Shown here: positions 1-5,144 of the stretch, in pieces
Layout: each line of letters starts with the position of its first letter
Position numbering within the stretch: position 1 is the first letter of the stretch
Source of the DNA: RYN-425 sp035542755
Lineage (GTDB): Bacteria; Patescibacteriota; Saccharimonadia; Saccharimonadales; UBA10212
DNA length: 11,928 bases
Assembly (NCBI GenBank): GCA_035542755.1
Contig: DATKKU010000025.1
Span: 1-11,928, forward strand
Reading direction: 5' to 3'
Made by a program: the position numbers and the translations under genes
Notes under the pieces: model-generated
Told to the model about the DNA's origin: nothing
The model's input: the letters and a program-made list of their open reading frames with translations, nothing else
Database searches by the model: none

Positions 1-260
1 GGCGGCGCTGGTTTGCGGCCAGCTTTATATTCCGGATACATGGCTAGGCGCTTTCGTATGTTGGTCTTGGGCTTGTCCCAAGCTACACAAACATAATCGG
101 GCTGTAGTTTTTTAAGTAGTTCCAGCGCCATGGTGGCAAAACCAAAGACACCGCCTGTCGGAATCCCCTCTTTGGTAGATAAGTTAGGCATGGCGTAATA
201 TCCTCGGTAAAAAACCGATTTACCATCAATTATCGCCAGCTTTTTTTTAGCCTCCGCCAT
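1..260 (-). CDS. polA: DNA polymerase I, 5'-3' exonuclease domain (partial, N-terminus only)
   Basis: Only the first 86 codons are in the window; the gene continues beyond position 1. The start is ATG at 260-258, and the protein begins MAEAKKKLAIIDGKS. The segment matches the PIN/FEN-like 5' nuclease domain at the N-terminus of bacterial Pol I: an IIDG metal-binding Asp (D12), a YRGYYAMP stretch, a KEGIPTGGVFGF motif, VAWDK with a second acidic ligand (D62), and the MYPEYKAGRKP stretch. In this family the domain removes RNA primers and flaps during lagging-strand synthesis and repair. Because the gene is cut, a stand-alone 5' nuclease cannot be excluded. No Shine-Dalgarno precedes the ATG; a -10 hexamer TATACT ends 7 bases before it, so a leaderless mRNA is likely. 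Codons 5-7 contain a run of eight A residues. It follows the 182-residue gene on the same strand after 42 bases. Confidence 0.88.
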   Translation of the reverse strand, partial: MAEAKKKLAIIDGKSVFYRGYYAMPNLSTKEGIPTGGVFGFATMALELLKKLQPDYVCVAWDKPKTNIRKRLAMYPEYKAGRKPAP

Positions 261-267
261 CAATACA

Positions 268-273
268 AGTATA
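268..273 (-). promoter_or_regulatory. -10 hexamer TATACT of polA, leaderless spacing
   Basis: TATACT on the minus strand, followed by 7 bases and then the ATG of polA. With the usual 6-7 bases from -10 to the transcription start, the mRNA would begin at or one base before the start codon. No convincing -35 box is seen. Confidence 0.6.
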
Positions 274-302
274 CACTCGTTAACTTCTTACGTTTTAAGG
301 TT

Positions 303-851
303 TTAGGCGTAGAAAAGCCTTAGGTCTACCTTTGAGTTGTCCTGTTTGGCAATGTTAGCGGCCGCGTCGTATGCCATTGATAAATAGTAGCTGCCCAGAT
401 CCTTTTCTTCTTGAGAATAATCCGAGGGCTGGAATACTACTGTTTGATAACTAGGATTCAGCTGAAGCTGATCCATCTTAGTGTAGTCTTCGGTAACAAT
501 CTCCACAATTTTTTCATAAAGTTTAGGGTGGCTTTGCTGCAGCTTTGGCATAACTTGCTCAAAAACCTTCATTTTGTGGGCATATATCCTCTCTTTACCA
601 AGACGAAGTCCCTCACGCAGATTTTCTGACTGTACTTGTGGACCAATATATACCGCTACATGGAGCCTGAAGTTATTTGTATCGTGGATGGTTAGGGCCC
701 TGCCGTCGATGTTTACAGTTTTGCGACCAAAGCCCTCGGCTTTATCAAAATCTGTGTCATTGCTGGGATCATAGGCGACAATCTCTACTTCGTCTGTGGG
801 CGGGTAGTCAAACTCGGCCGCTGTTTTAGGCGGTTGACCGTCTTCAATCAT
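303..851 (-). CDS. Hypothetical protein, 182 aa, soluble
   Basis: I do not recognise this protein. It encodes 182 residues from ATG at 851 to TAA at 303-305. The N-terminal third is acidic (motifs such as DEVEIVAYDPSNDTDFDKAEGF). A likely beta-rich stretch follows at about residues 42-70 (TVNIDGRALTIHD, FRLHVAVYIG). The second half is mostly helical and charged (about residues 78-125), ending with a helix (YYLSMAYDAAANIAK) and the terminus DLRLFYA. It has no signal peptide, membrane segment or cysteine, so it is predicted to be cytoplasmic. The start is supported by a TATAGT hexamer ending 7 bases upstream of the ATG, the spacing seen in front of several other genes here; there is no Shine-Dalgarno. 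It lies between a DUF218-like gene and polA on the same strand. No function can be assigned. Confidence 0.75.
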   Translation of the reverse strand: MIEDGQPPKTAAEFDYPPTDEVEIVAYDPSNDTDFDKAEGFGRKTVNIDGRALTIHDTNNFRLHVAVYIGPQVQSENLREGLRLGKERIYAHKMKVFEQVMPKLQQSHPKLYEKIVEIVTEDYTKMDQLQLNPSYQTVVFQPSDYSQEEKDLGSYYLSMAYDAAANIAKQDNSKVDLRLFYA

Positions 852-858
852 TACTAAT

Positions 859-864
859 ACTATA
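859..864 (-). promoter_or_regulatory. -10 hexamer TATAGT of the 182-aa gene, leaderless spacing
   Basis: TATAGT on the minus strand, 7 bases before the ATG at 851. No Shine-Dalgarno lies in between and no clear -35 box upstream. It sits in the 130-base gap (852-981) after the DUF218-like gene, in which I otherwise see only a weak 6-bp hairpin at 885-904. Confidence 0.55.
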
Positions 865-981
865 CCCTGCTGTAGACTTTAGAGCTAGCCAAAATATGGG
901 CTAGTATCCACCGCCGGATAGTCTCAAAAGCTCACTACGGGGTACACGCTCGTATCTGTTAAAAAACGGATTGCTTATGGT

Positions 982-1959
982 TTATTGGCTGAGCTCAGCG
1001 TGTAGCTGTTGGAGCTTGTCGTGCATGGCGCGCAAATCGCCTGGTAAGTGATTGAGTGGCATCTCGGCTGGCACTGGAGCGCCTAGACCAACTATTGTCT
1101 GGCGACCATAAAGTGCGACACCAAATTGCCGGCCGTTTGCGATGCCGGCACGGACTTCGTTTACTTGTTTGGAGGCGTATGTGTTGCTGGTGACAAATAC
1201 AATGGGGGTTGTTTCGTCACCGGCTTTGCTTAAGGACTCAGAAATAAGTTCCATCACCCGTCCGGAGATGGGCTGATTACGGAACTTTGCTTCGTTTGCC
1301 TCATTGGTGTAGTCCTCGCGGTCAATTCTCAGTAGTTCAACACTTTGGCCGCTGTCTGTTTCGCCAATTTTAACCAGCTGGCCGGTAGCCTCGTCAGTTA
1401 GCGGATTTCCTTCGGCTACGGCGTAGCCAAAGCTCAAGACCTCCGGCTGTTCGGCCGGGTTGGTAACCTGAGCGCGAGCAACCCATCGGGCGGCTTCATA
1501 TTCGGTAGTGCCTGCCGGCAGGGTTACGCCTTTTTTATCCCTTAAGAAAGTAAGTTCATCATCGCCCAGCGCTCTATTGGCTGAGCCAGAAAAAATGATG
1601 CGCGCGGGTGCAGACTCGGCCTTTAGCGCCTCGGCCTCGGCCATAATTTTCCAGACTTTGCCGCCTTCGGCTATGACAACGGCCCCGGTTAAACCGGACG
1701 GCACGTCCTGCTCAGCGCCATAACCAAAGCGCTGGCCAATCTCGCGAGCTCTAACCGTTTGCTCGGGTGTCCAGTTGGGCATTGGTGCCTCGTCGCGAAC
1801 AGCCGTAGGCTCTGGTAAAATATCTTCAACTTTGGCGCCTTCGCCGCCCAGCTCAACCACTAATTCATTAATCCAGCCAAGTCGCTCATTGGCCCAGTGC
1901 TTGGCTTTCTCTTTTAGGTCGTGCTGACCTTCTTCATTATTTGGGATTGCTTCTGGCAT
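982..1959 (-). CDS. Hypothetical protein with DUF218 (YdcF-like) layout, 325 aa
   Basis: Not a clear family member by eye, but the order of motifs resembles the DUF218/YdcF fold. There is a hydrophobic strand followed by glycines (AVVIAEGGKVWKIMAEAEAL, residues about 93-112), then RIIFSGSANR, then TEYEAARWVARA, then an acidic/Thr/Asn segment (DREDYTNEANEAKF) where DUF218 proteins have their E-S-T-N element, and VFVTSNTYASKQ where they have VTS-H-R. The Arg/His of the last motif is not preserved (YASKQ), so this is divergent or only analogous. About 60 N-terminal residues are acidic and Trp-containing. There is no signal peptide or membrane segment. The start is ATG at 1959 with Shine-Dalgarno GGAGA at 1966-1970, 6 bases upstream. 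It lies 33 bases downstream of the histidine phosphatase gene on the same strand, so co-transcription is likely, although a TATAAA in that gap could add an internal promoter. Confidence 0.6.
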   Translation of the reverse strand: MPEAIPNNEEGQHDLKEKAKHWANERLGWINELVVELGGEGAKVEDILPEPTAVRDEAPMPNWTPEQTVRAREIGQRFGYGAEQDVPSGLTGAVVIAEGGKVWKIMAEAEALKAESAPARIIFSGSANRALGDDELTFLRDKKGVTLPAGTTEYEAARWVARAQVTNPAEQPEVLSFGYAVAEGNPLTDEATGQLVKIGETDSGQSVELLRIDREDYTNEANEAKFRNQPISGRVMELISESLSKAGDETTPIVFVTSNTYASKQVNEVRAGIANGRQFGVALYGRQTIVGLGAPVPAEMPLNHLPGDLRAMHDKLQQLHAELSQ

Positions 1960-1992
1960 AGTTTATCTCCGTTTATAAATATTATTATGCGC

Positions 1993-2784
1993 CTAATATA
2001 GTTGCTGGTTGTATGCATCAAGTTCAAGTTTGCCGTCTTTGCCTAGTTCGGGCATGCCGCGGTAAATCGTAACTCCGCAATTAACGGGCTTTTCTTCTTC
2101 GTCCAAGCGCAAGAATTCCTCGGCGCCAAAACGTTCAAAATTGGCCCGCAAGCTGAGCTTTGTCAGATGATGGGTAATCCACCAGACGTCTTGCTCGCTG
2201 TACTCGCGTATAACGGTTCCGATTAATGAGCGAGTTCTTTCTCTAACGTCCGGAACATTCTCGCCCTGGAGGTGGCGATACCAATAAGGCCCTTGCATTC
2301 GTCGTAGTTCAAACTGATCAGGAAACATGACGTTAAAAATCCGCCAGTCACCGTAAACTGCTCGAAGCCCGTGTTCCTGCTCGCGCAGGCGTTCTTCTTC
2401 TATGGTTTCTACGCCACTAAGCTCCGGCCAGCCCATAGCCATGTGGCCAAGAGTCTGCCTGGTACGCAAGTATGGCGAAACCATTATTACATCTGGCAAA
2501 GGCAATATGTTTGCTAGTTCGCGACCTGTAACTTCGGCCTGTCTCTCGCCTTCCGCTGTTATTGGCGTATCGTGATCACCGCTTGAAAACCGGTAATTAC
2601 CTTCGGCATGCAGCAATTTGGCGATGGCCAAAGCTTCGTCACGATTCTTTTCTGGATCTTCCTCAAACCTGTCGTACGCTTGCATAAACTCTACGTAGGT
2701 AGGGTCGGCCTCTTGCTTAATTTTTTGGACGTTGTAAGCGGATTGTCCGTGACGAATCGCCACCAGAGTATTTGGCCACTTCAT
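1993..2784 (-). CDS. Histidine phosphatase superfamily protein (phosphoglycerate mutase-like)
   Basis: 263 residues from ATG at 2784 to TAG at 1993-1995. The N-terminal VAIRHGQSAYN carries the RHG motif whose His is phosphorylated in branch-1 histidine phosphatases. Later come TPITAEGERQAEVTGREL, the phosphate-pocket arginines in VSPYLRTRQT, an acidic segment EEERLREQEHG, and a second catalytic His in WWITHHLTKLS. All elements are in the expected order, so it is probably an active phosphatase. The substrate cannot be told: the superfamily includes phosphoglycerate mutases, nucleotide and sugar phosphatases. It is longer than minimal members because of an insertion after the RHG motif (about residues 20-65). 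It probably forms a two-gene unit with the DUF218-like gene downstream. An 11-bp inverted repeat begins two bases upstream of its ATG; no Shine-Dalgarno is visible. Confidence 0.85.
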   Translation of the reverse strand: MKWPNTLVAIRHGQSAYNVQKIKQEADPTYVEFMQAYDRFEEDPEKNRDEALAIAKLLHAEGNYRFSSGDHDTPITAEGERQAEVTGRELANILPLPDVIMVSPYLRTRQTLGHMAMGWPELSGVETIEEERLREQEHGLRAVYGDWRIFNVMFPDQFELRRMQGPYWYRHLQGENVPDVRERTRSLIGTVIREYSEQDVWWITHHLTKLSLRANFERFGAEEFLRLDEEEKPVNCGVTIYRGMPELGKDGKLELDAYNQQLY

Positions 2785-2785
2785 G

Positions 2786-2811
2786 ATACTTATATTTTAC
2801 AATATAAGTAT
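2786..2811. repeat. Perfect 11-bp inverted repeat at the histidine phosphatase promoter
   Basis: The arms ATACTTATATT (2786-2796) and AATATAAGTAT (2801-2811) are exact reverse complements around a 4-base centre TTAC. The repeat lies directly upstream of the phosphatase ATG (2784) and overlaps -10-like hexamers on the minus strand: TATACT at 2807-2812 and TAAAAT at 2794-2799. It is purely A/T-rich apart from one G-C pair per arm and lacks a terminator T-tract, so an operator or a cruciform-like promoter element fits better than a terminator. The function is inferred only from position. Confidence 0.55.
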
Positions 2812-2812
2812 A
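2807..2812 (-). promoter_or_regulatory. Possible -10 hexamer TATACT of the histidine phosphatase gene
   Basis: TATACT on the minus strand overlaps the outer edge of the inverted repeat. Start of transcription would fall near 2800, giving a leader of about 16 bases without a Shine-Dalgarno. TAAAAT at 2794-2799 is an alternative that would give a nearly leaderless mRNA. The sequence does not decide between them. Confidence 0.35.
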
Positions 2813-2852
2813 TTTAACGCAATAGGTGAACAGGCGCTACGAGTTCTTTGGA

Positions 2853-3056
2853 CTATTTAGAGACAGGGGTAGATGCTTCAATGGCGACTTTATCTTGCAG
2901 GCCAAAGTAAACAATAAACAGCGTTATCCACCAAAATGGAATGCTAAGCAGAAAATAGCCTATAAAACTGTGGCCCTTATTTTTGGCAACTGTTGCCGGC
3001 CAAAGCGCCAAAGCCACCCAGATAATAACCCCTAGCATCCAAAAGAAAACAATCAT
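2853..3056 (-). CDS. Small two-helix membrane protein, 67 aa
   Basis: 67 residues from ATG at 3056 to TAG at 2853-2855. Two hydrophobic segments are clear: residues about 4-23 (FFWMLGVIIWVALALWPATV) and about 31-52 (FIGYFLLSIPFWWITLFIVY and following). A short loop AKNKGHS joins them, with a polar tail of about 13 residues. Both ends are probably on the same side of the cytoplasmic membrane. I do not recognise a specific family; tiny Trp-rich two-span proteins of this kind are usually left as hypothetical. Coding is supported by the best Shine-Dalgarno in the window (AAGGAGGT, 3061-3068, with the GGAGG core 5 bases from the ATG) and by a TATACT hexamer upstream. It starts 45 bases after the kinase gene ends, on the same strand. 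A 69-residue plus-strand frame over the same bases is less plausible. Confidence 0.75.
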   Translation of the reverse strand: MIVFFWMLGVIIWVALALWPATVAKNKGHSFIGYFLLSIPFWWITLFIVYFGLQDKVAIEASTPVSK

Positions 3057-3060
3057 GTAG

Positions 3061-3068
3061 ACCTCCTT
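3061..3068 (-). promoter_or_regulatory. Strong Shine-Dalgarno AAGGAGGT of the small membrane protein
   Basis: AAGGAGGT on the minus strand is an 8-base match to the anti-Shine-Dalgarno end of 16S rRNA. It contrasts with the neighbouring genes, which have none, and it fixes the start of the 67-residue protein at 3056. Confidence 0.8.
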
Positions 3069-3080
3069 AATTCAACTATA

Positions 3081-3086
3081 AGTATA
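3081..3086 (-). promoter_or_regulatory. -10 hexamer TATACT of the small membrane protein gene
   Basis: TATACT on the minus strand in the 45-base gap after the kinase gene, followed at once by a second candidate TATAGT (3075-3080). Either would give a short leader (about 11 to 18 bases) containing the Shine-Dalgarno. Confidence 0.45.
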
Positions 3087-3101
3087 GACTAGCTGGGCCT
3101 T

Positions 3102-3674
3102 TTAGTTCAGGTTTAGAACTTTTTCTATGGTTTTCTCAAGCTGCTTAATGTCGTCATCGCTATTTTGTATAAATATGTCAGCTATCGCCTTAACTCCGGA
3201 CATGCTCAGTGTGTGGTGGTCACCACTATGTTCCATCTCGTCCTTTTCTTCTTGTATAAATTCCTCAAAGGTCTTTTTATCTTCGGCGCTGCGGGCCCGC
3301 GAGTAAATTCGCTGGTAACGAACTTTCGGGTCAGCATCTACCCAAATAAGCGTACCGCCAAGGTCTTTTAGGTGCTGGGCCTCGCCGGGATTACGCATCG
3401 GTATAGCCACAAGTCCTTGGTATTTGCCCTCTTTATTTTCTTTTTTAAACTTATCAACCGCTTTATCAACCAAAACCCCTAGCCCAAATTCTTGGCGCCA
3501 CTGCGCGCTAATACTACGCAGCACTTCCCTTTCAATCGGCAGGTTTCGCTTTTTTGCTTCCTGGCGCAAAAAATCAGATACCGAAACGGCCAGCCAGCCA
3601 TAACGGTCGGCCAAAATATCGCCAATCGTGTCCTTGCCCGAGCCGTTAGTGCCAGCGATTCCCAAAATCTTCAT
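3102..3674 (-). CDS. P-loop nucleotide/nucleoside kinase-like protein (dNMP kinase or dephospho-CoA kinase fold)
   Basis: 190 residues, ATG at 3674 to TAA at 3102-3104. The N-terminus GIAGTNGSGKDTIGDIL is a textbook Walker A P-loop of the adenylate-kinase-like fold (GTNGSGKD, residues about 8-15). VSDFLRQEAKKR follows, the place where such kinases bind the acceptor. The middle contains MRNPGEAQHLKDLGGTLIWVDADPKVRYQRIYSR; the R-x-P-x-E element followed by a strand and an Arg-rich segment is typical of deoxynucleoside monophosphate kinases and archaeal dephospho-CoA kinase-like proteins. The segment SRARSAEDKKTFEEFIQEEKDEM resembles a LID. The C-terminus is helical. The reaction is most likely phosphoryl transfer from ATP to a nucleotide or dephospho-CoA; the acceptor is undetermined. 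The gene begins 15 bases after the second sigma gene ends, yet has its own TACAAT hexamer 7 bases before the ATG and no Shine-Dalgarno. Confidence 0.78.
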   Translation of the reverse strand: MKILGIAGTNGSGKDTIGDILADRYGWLAVSVSDFLRQEAKKRNLPIEREVLRSISAQWRQEFGLGVLVDKAVDKFKKENKEGKYQGLVAIPMRNPGEAQHLKDLGGTLIWVDADPKVRYQRIYSRARSAEDKKTFEEFIQEEKDEMEHSGDHHTLSMSGVKAIADIFIQNSDDDIKQLEKTIEKVLNLN

Positions 3675-3681
3675 GATATAA

Positions 3682-3687
3682 ATTGTA
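3682..3687 (-). promoter_or_regulatory. -10 hexamer TACAAT of the kinase gene, leaderless spacing
   Basis: TACAAT on the minus strand fits entirely in the 15-base gap between the sigma gene stop (3690-3692) and the kinase ATG, with 7 bases to the ATG. Any -35 contact would lie inside the sigma coding sequence. Confidence 0.55.
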
Positions 3688-3689
3688 GT

Positions 3690-5066
3690 CTAAAAATCTT
3701 CGCCCAGCATCTCTTCGCCAAATCTTGGCAGGCCGTTTTCCATCATCCAGTACTCGTGCGGCAAGTCACCAAGCATCGCTTTCCCGGCAAATCTGGCCGT
3801 TTCTCCCGGTATTTGTGCGTCCCAAATTTTCTGAGCCTCTTTTAAGGTAATTTGGTTGCCTGTTTGGTCTTGCAGCGCTGGCAGCTGCGGGGCCTCGGGC
3901 TTTTTAGGTAACGAAGTGGGCATATTGGCTGCTGACAGCAAAGCTCTTCCGCCAAGAACTTTGGCAGGCTGGTGGGCTTGGCTAGTGGACCCTGGTCTAA
4001 GGTGCAGGATATCTTCGGCCGCCAGTTTCTTGGTGGCGCTGTGCTCTAGTTGTCTAACTTTTTCGCGCGTAATGCCTAGTTCAAGACCTGTAGATTCAAG
4101 CGTTAGCGCATCACCACCGGTTATTCCAAACCGCAGTTCCATAACCGCTCTTTCAATTTTTGTAATAACCTTGTTAGTCACGGCTTTGTCCAGTTGCTCC
4201 AGCATGTGCTCATTGGATAGATTGTCAATTGCCTCTTGCTCGGTTATGTCGACTGTGCCATAAAAGGCTCCAAACTCATCGGAGTCGGCCTCGTCGTTAA
4301 TCTTACTATCAAGCGAAATGGTAGTAGCGGCATCCATTAATGCTCGCAGTCTAAGGACTTCAGAGGCCTCAATTTCCATTTCCTCAGCAATCTCATCAAC
4401 GGTTGGCTCTCTGTCAAACCGTTCAGTTAAGTTATATTCCGTCCTAGTGAGCCTACTTATTTGATTGGCAATGTGGACTGGTATTCTTATGCCGTGGTGG
4501 CCTTTGTCGGTATTCGCCCGAGACATTGATTGCTTAATCCACCATGTGGCATAAGTACTAAATTTATATCCGCGTCTCCAATCAAACTTCTCGGCAGCTC
4601 TGATTGTGCCAATGAGGCCCTCCTGAACAAGATCCTCCCTTGGTAGGCCGTTATAAGAATATTTTTTAGAAATGTTAGCCACCAATCTAACATTATGCGT
4701 AACCAGTTTATCTTTGGCGGCCTTATCGCCTACTTCTATACGCTTAGCAAGAGCAACTTCTTCGTCTCTTGTAAGTAAGGCGTGCTTCCCCGCCTGCTCC
4801 AAGAAAAGTCTGAAAGAATCGCCGGCAATTACATAGGCCTCAACCAGCGGGTCCGCGGCACCGTATTGTCTACTTGGTGCCCCTACACGGTCGCCATTGC
4901 CGTTGCTTGCGGGAGTTAGTGGGTGGGCGTCCAGCTCGGCTCCGTCACTAAAAAAGTCTTCCGTTTCGGGAAGACTTTTTACCAGGCTGAGATGGCGCCG
5001 AGCGCCTGGGTTTTTTGTTTTTTGGCCGCCCTCAATAAGGGGCACTCGCTGCTCCAGTTCTGTCAT
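3690..5066 (-). CDS. Second sigma-70 family factor (RpoD-like, group 2 type) with C-terminal extension
   Basis: 458 residues, ATG at 5066 to TAG at 3690-3692. Residues 1-80 are low-complexity. Region 1.2 spans about 84-116 (DSFRLFLEQAGKHALLTRDEE), region 2 about 118-192 (VRLVANISKKY, DLVQEGLIGTIRAAEKFD, YKFSTYATWWIKQSMSR), then region 3, and region 4.2 at about 322-348 (LGITREKVRQLEHSATKKL). The region 2.3 aromatics are intact, and the -35 reading Arg/Glu (R334, E335) are kept. Compared with the RpoD next door, region 2.4 has Ser182 for the -12 reading Thr and one extra residue (TDKGHHGIRIP versus ADQARTIRIP); Asn201 replaces the Glu that reads an extended -10. About 100 residues follow region 4.2 (356-458), of no family I recognise. 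A TATAAT sits 8 bases before the ATG. A terminator-shaped hairpin lies in codons 29-39. Confidence 0.9.
   Translation of the reverse strand: MTELEQRVPLIEGGQKTKNPGARRHLSLVKSLPETEDFFSDGAELDAHPLTPASNGNGDRVGAPSRQYGAADPLVEAYVIAGDSFRLFLEQAGKHALLTRDEEVALAKRIEVGDKAAKDKLVTHNVRLVANISKKYSYNGLPREDLVQEGLIGTIRAAEKFDWRRGYKFSTYATWWIKQSMSRANTDKGHHGIRIPVHIANQISRLTRTEYNLTERFDREPTVDEIAEEMEIEASEVLRLRALMDAATTISLDSKINDEADSDEFGAFYGTVDITEQEAIDNLSNEHMLEQLDKAVTNKVITKIERAVMELRFGITGGDALTLESTGLELGITREKVRQLEHSATKKLAAEDILHLRPGSTSQAHQPAKVLGGRALLSAANMPTSLPKKPEAPQLPALQDQTGNQITLKEAQKIWDAQIPGETARFAGKAMLGDLPHEYWMMENGLPRFGEEMLGEDF
4951..4980. terminator. Terminator-shaped hairpin inside the second sigma gene (possible attenuator)
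   Basis: The arms AAAAAGTCTTCC (4951-4962) and GGAAGACTTTTT (4969-4980) are perfect 12-bp reverse complements around a 6-base loop. In the gene's own direction the stem ends in six T residues, so it has the shape of an intrinsic terminator. Because of its A-rich and T-rich ends it looks the same on the other strand. It covers codons 29-39 (VKSLPETEDFF) of a low-complexity N-terminus, about 87-116 bases after a start of transcription at the ATG. It could attenuate the sigma mRNA, stop read-through from dnaG-rpoD, or be without function; the sequence does not show which. Confidence 0.55.
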
Positions 5067-5074
5067 TACTATCT

Positions 5075-5080
5075 ATTATA
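5075..5080 (-). promoter_or_regulatory. -10 hexamer TATAAT of the second sigma gene
   Basis: Consensus TATAAT on the minus strand, 8 bases before the ATG at 5066. A TTCATA at 5097-5102, 16 bases further up, is a possible -35 box (4 of 6 matches to TTGACA). The -10 sits inside an 11-base palindrome, TCTAT-T-ATAGA (5072-5082). The gap to rpoD is 78 bases. Confidence 0.65.
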
Positions 5081-5144
5081 GACAGATATCCGGTGCTATG
5101 AATATGGTGTTTTTTACTGCAGGTCAAACAGATGTAAGTGCATT

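Noticed and set aside
66..82. Hairpin CTTGGG / CCCAAG inside polA
   Set aside because: Short stem within a conserved coding segment (DKPKTN region), no T-tract; explained by coding.
241..248. Run of eight A in codons 5-7 of polA as a programmed slippage site
   Set aside because: Lys codons in a basic N-terminus explain it; there is no alternative frame of interest and no downstream structure seen.
885..904. Hairpin CTAGCC / GGCTAG as terminator of the DUF218-like gene
   Set aside because: Only 6 bp with an 8-base loop and no T-run in either direction; too weak to call.
2826..3035. 69-residue plus-strand frame opposite the small membrane protein
   Set aside because: The minus-strand frame has a strong Shine-Dalgarno, a -10 box and two clear membrane helices; the plus frame has none of these.
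3492..3845. 117-residue plus-strand open frame over the kinase/sigma boundary
   Set aside because: It lies antisense to two well-supported genes and has no recognisable domain or start signal.
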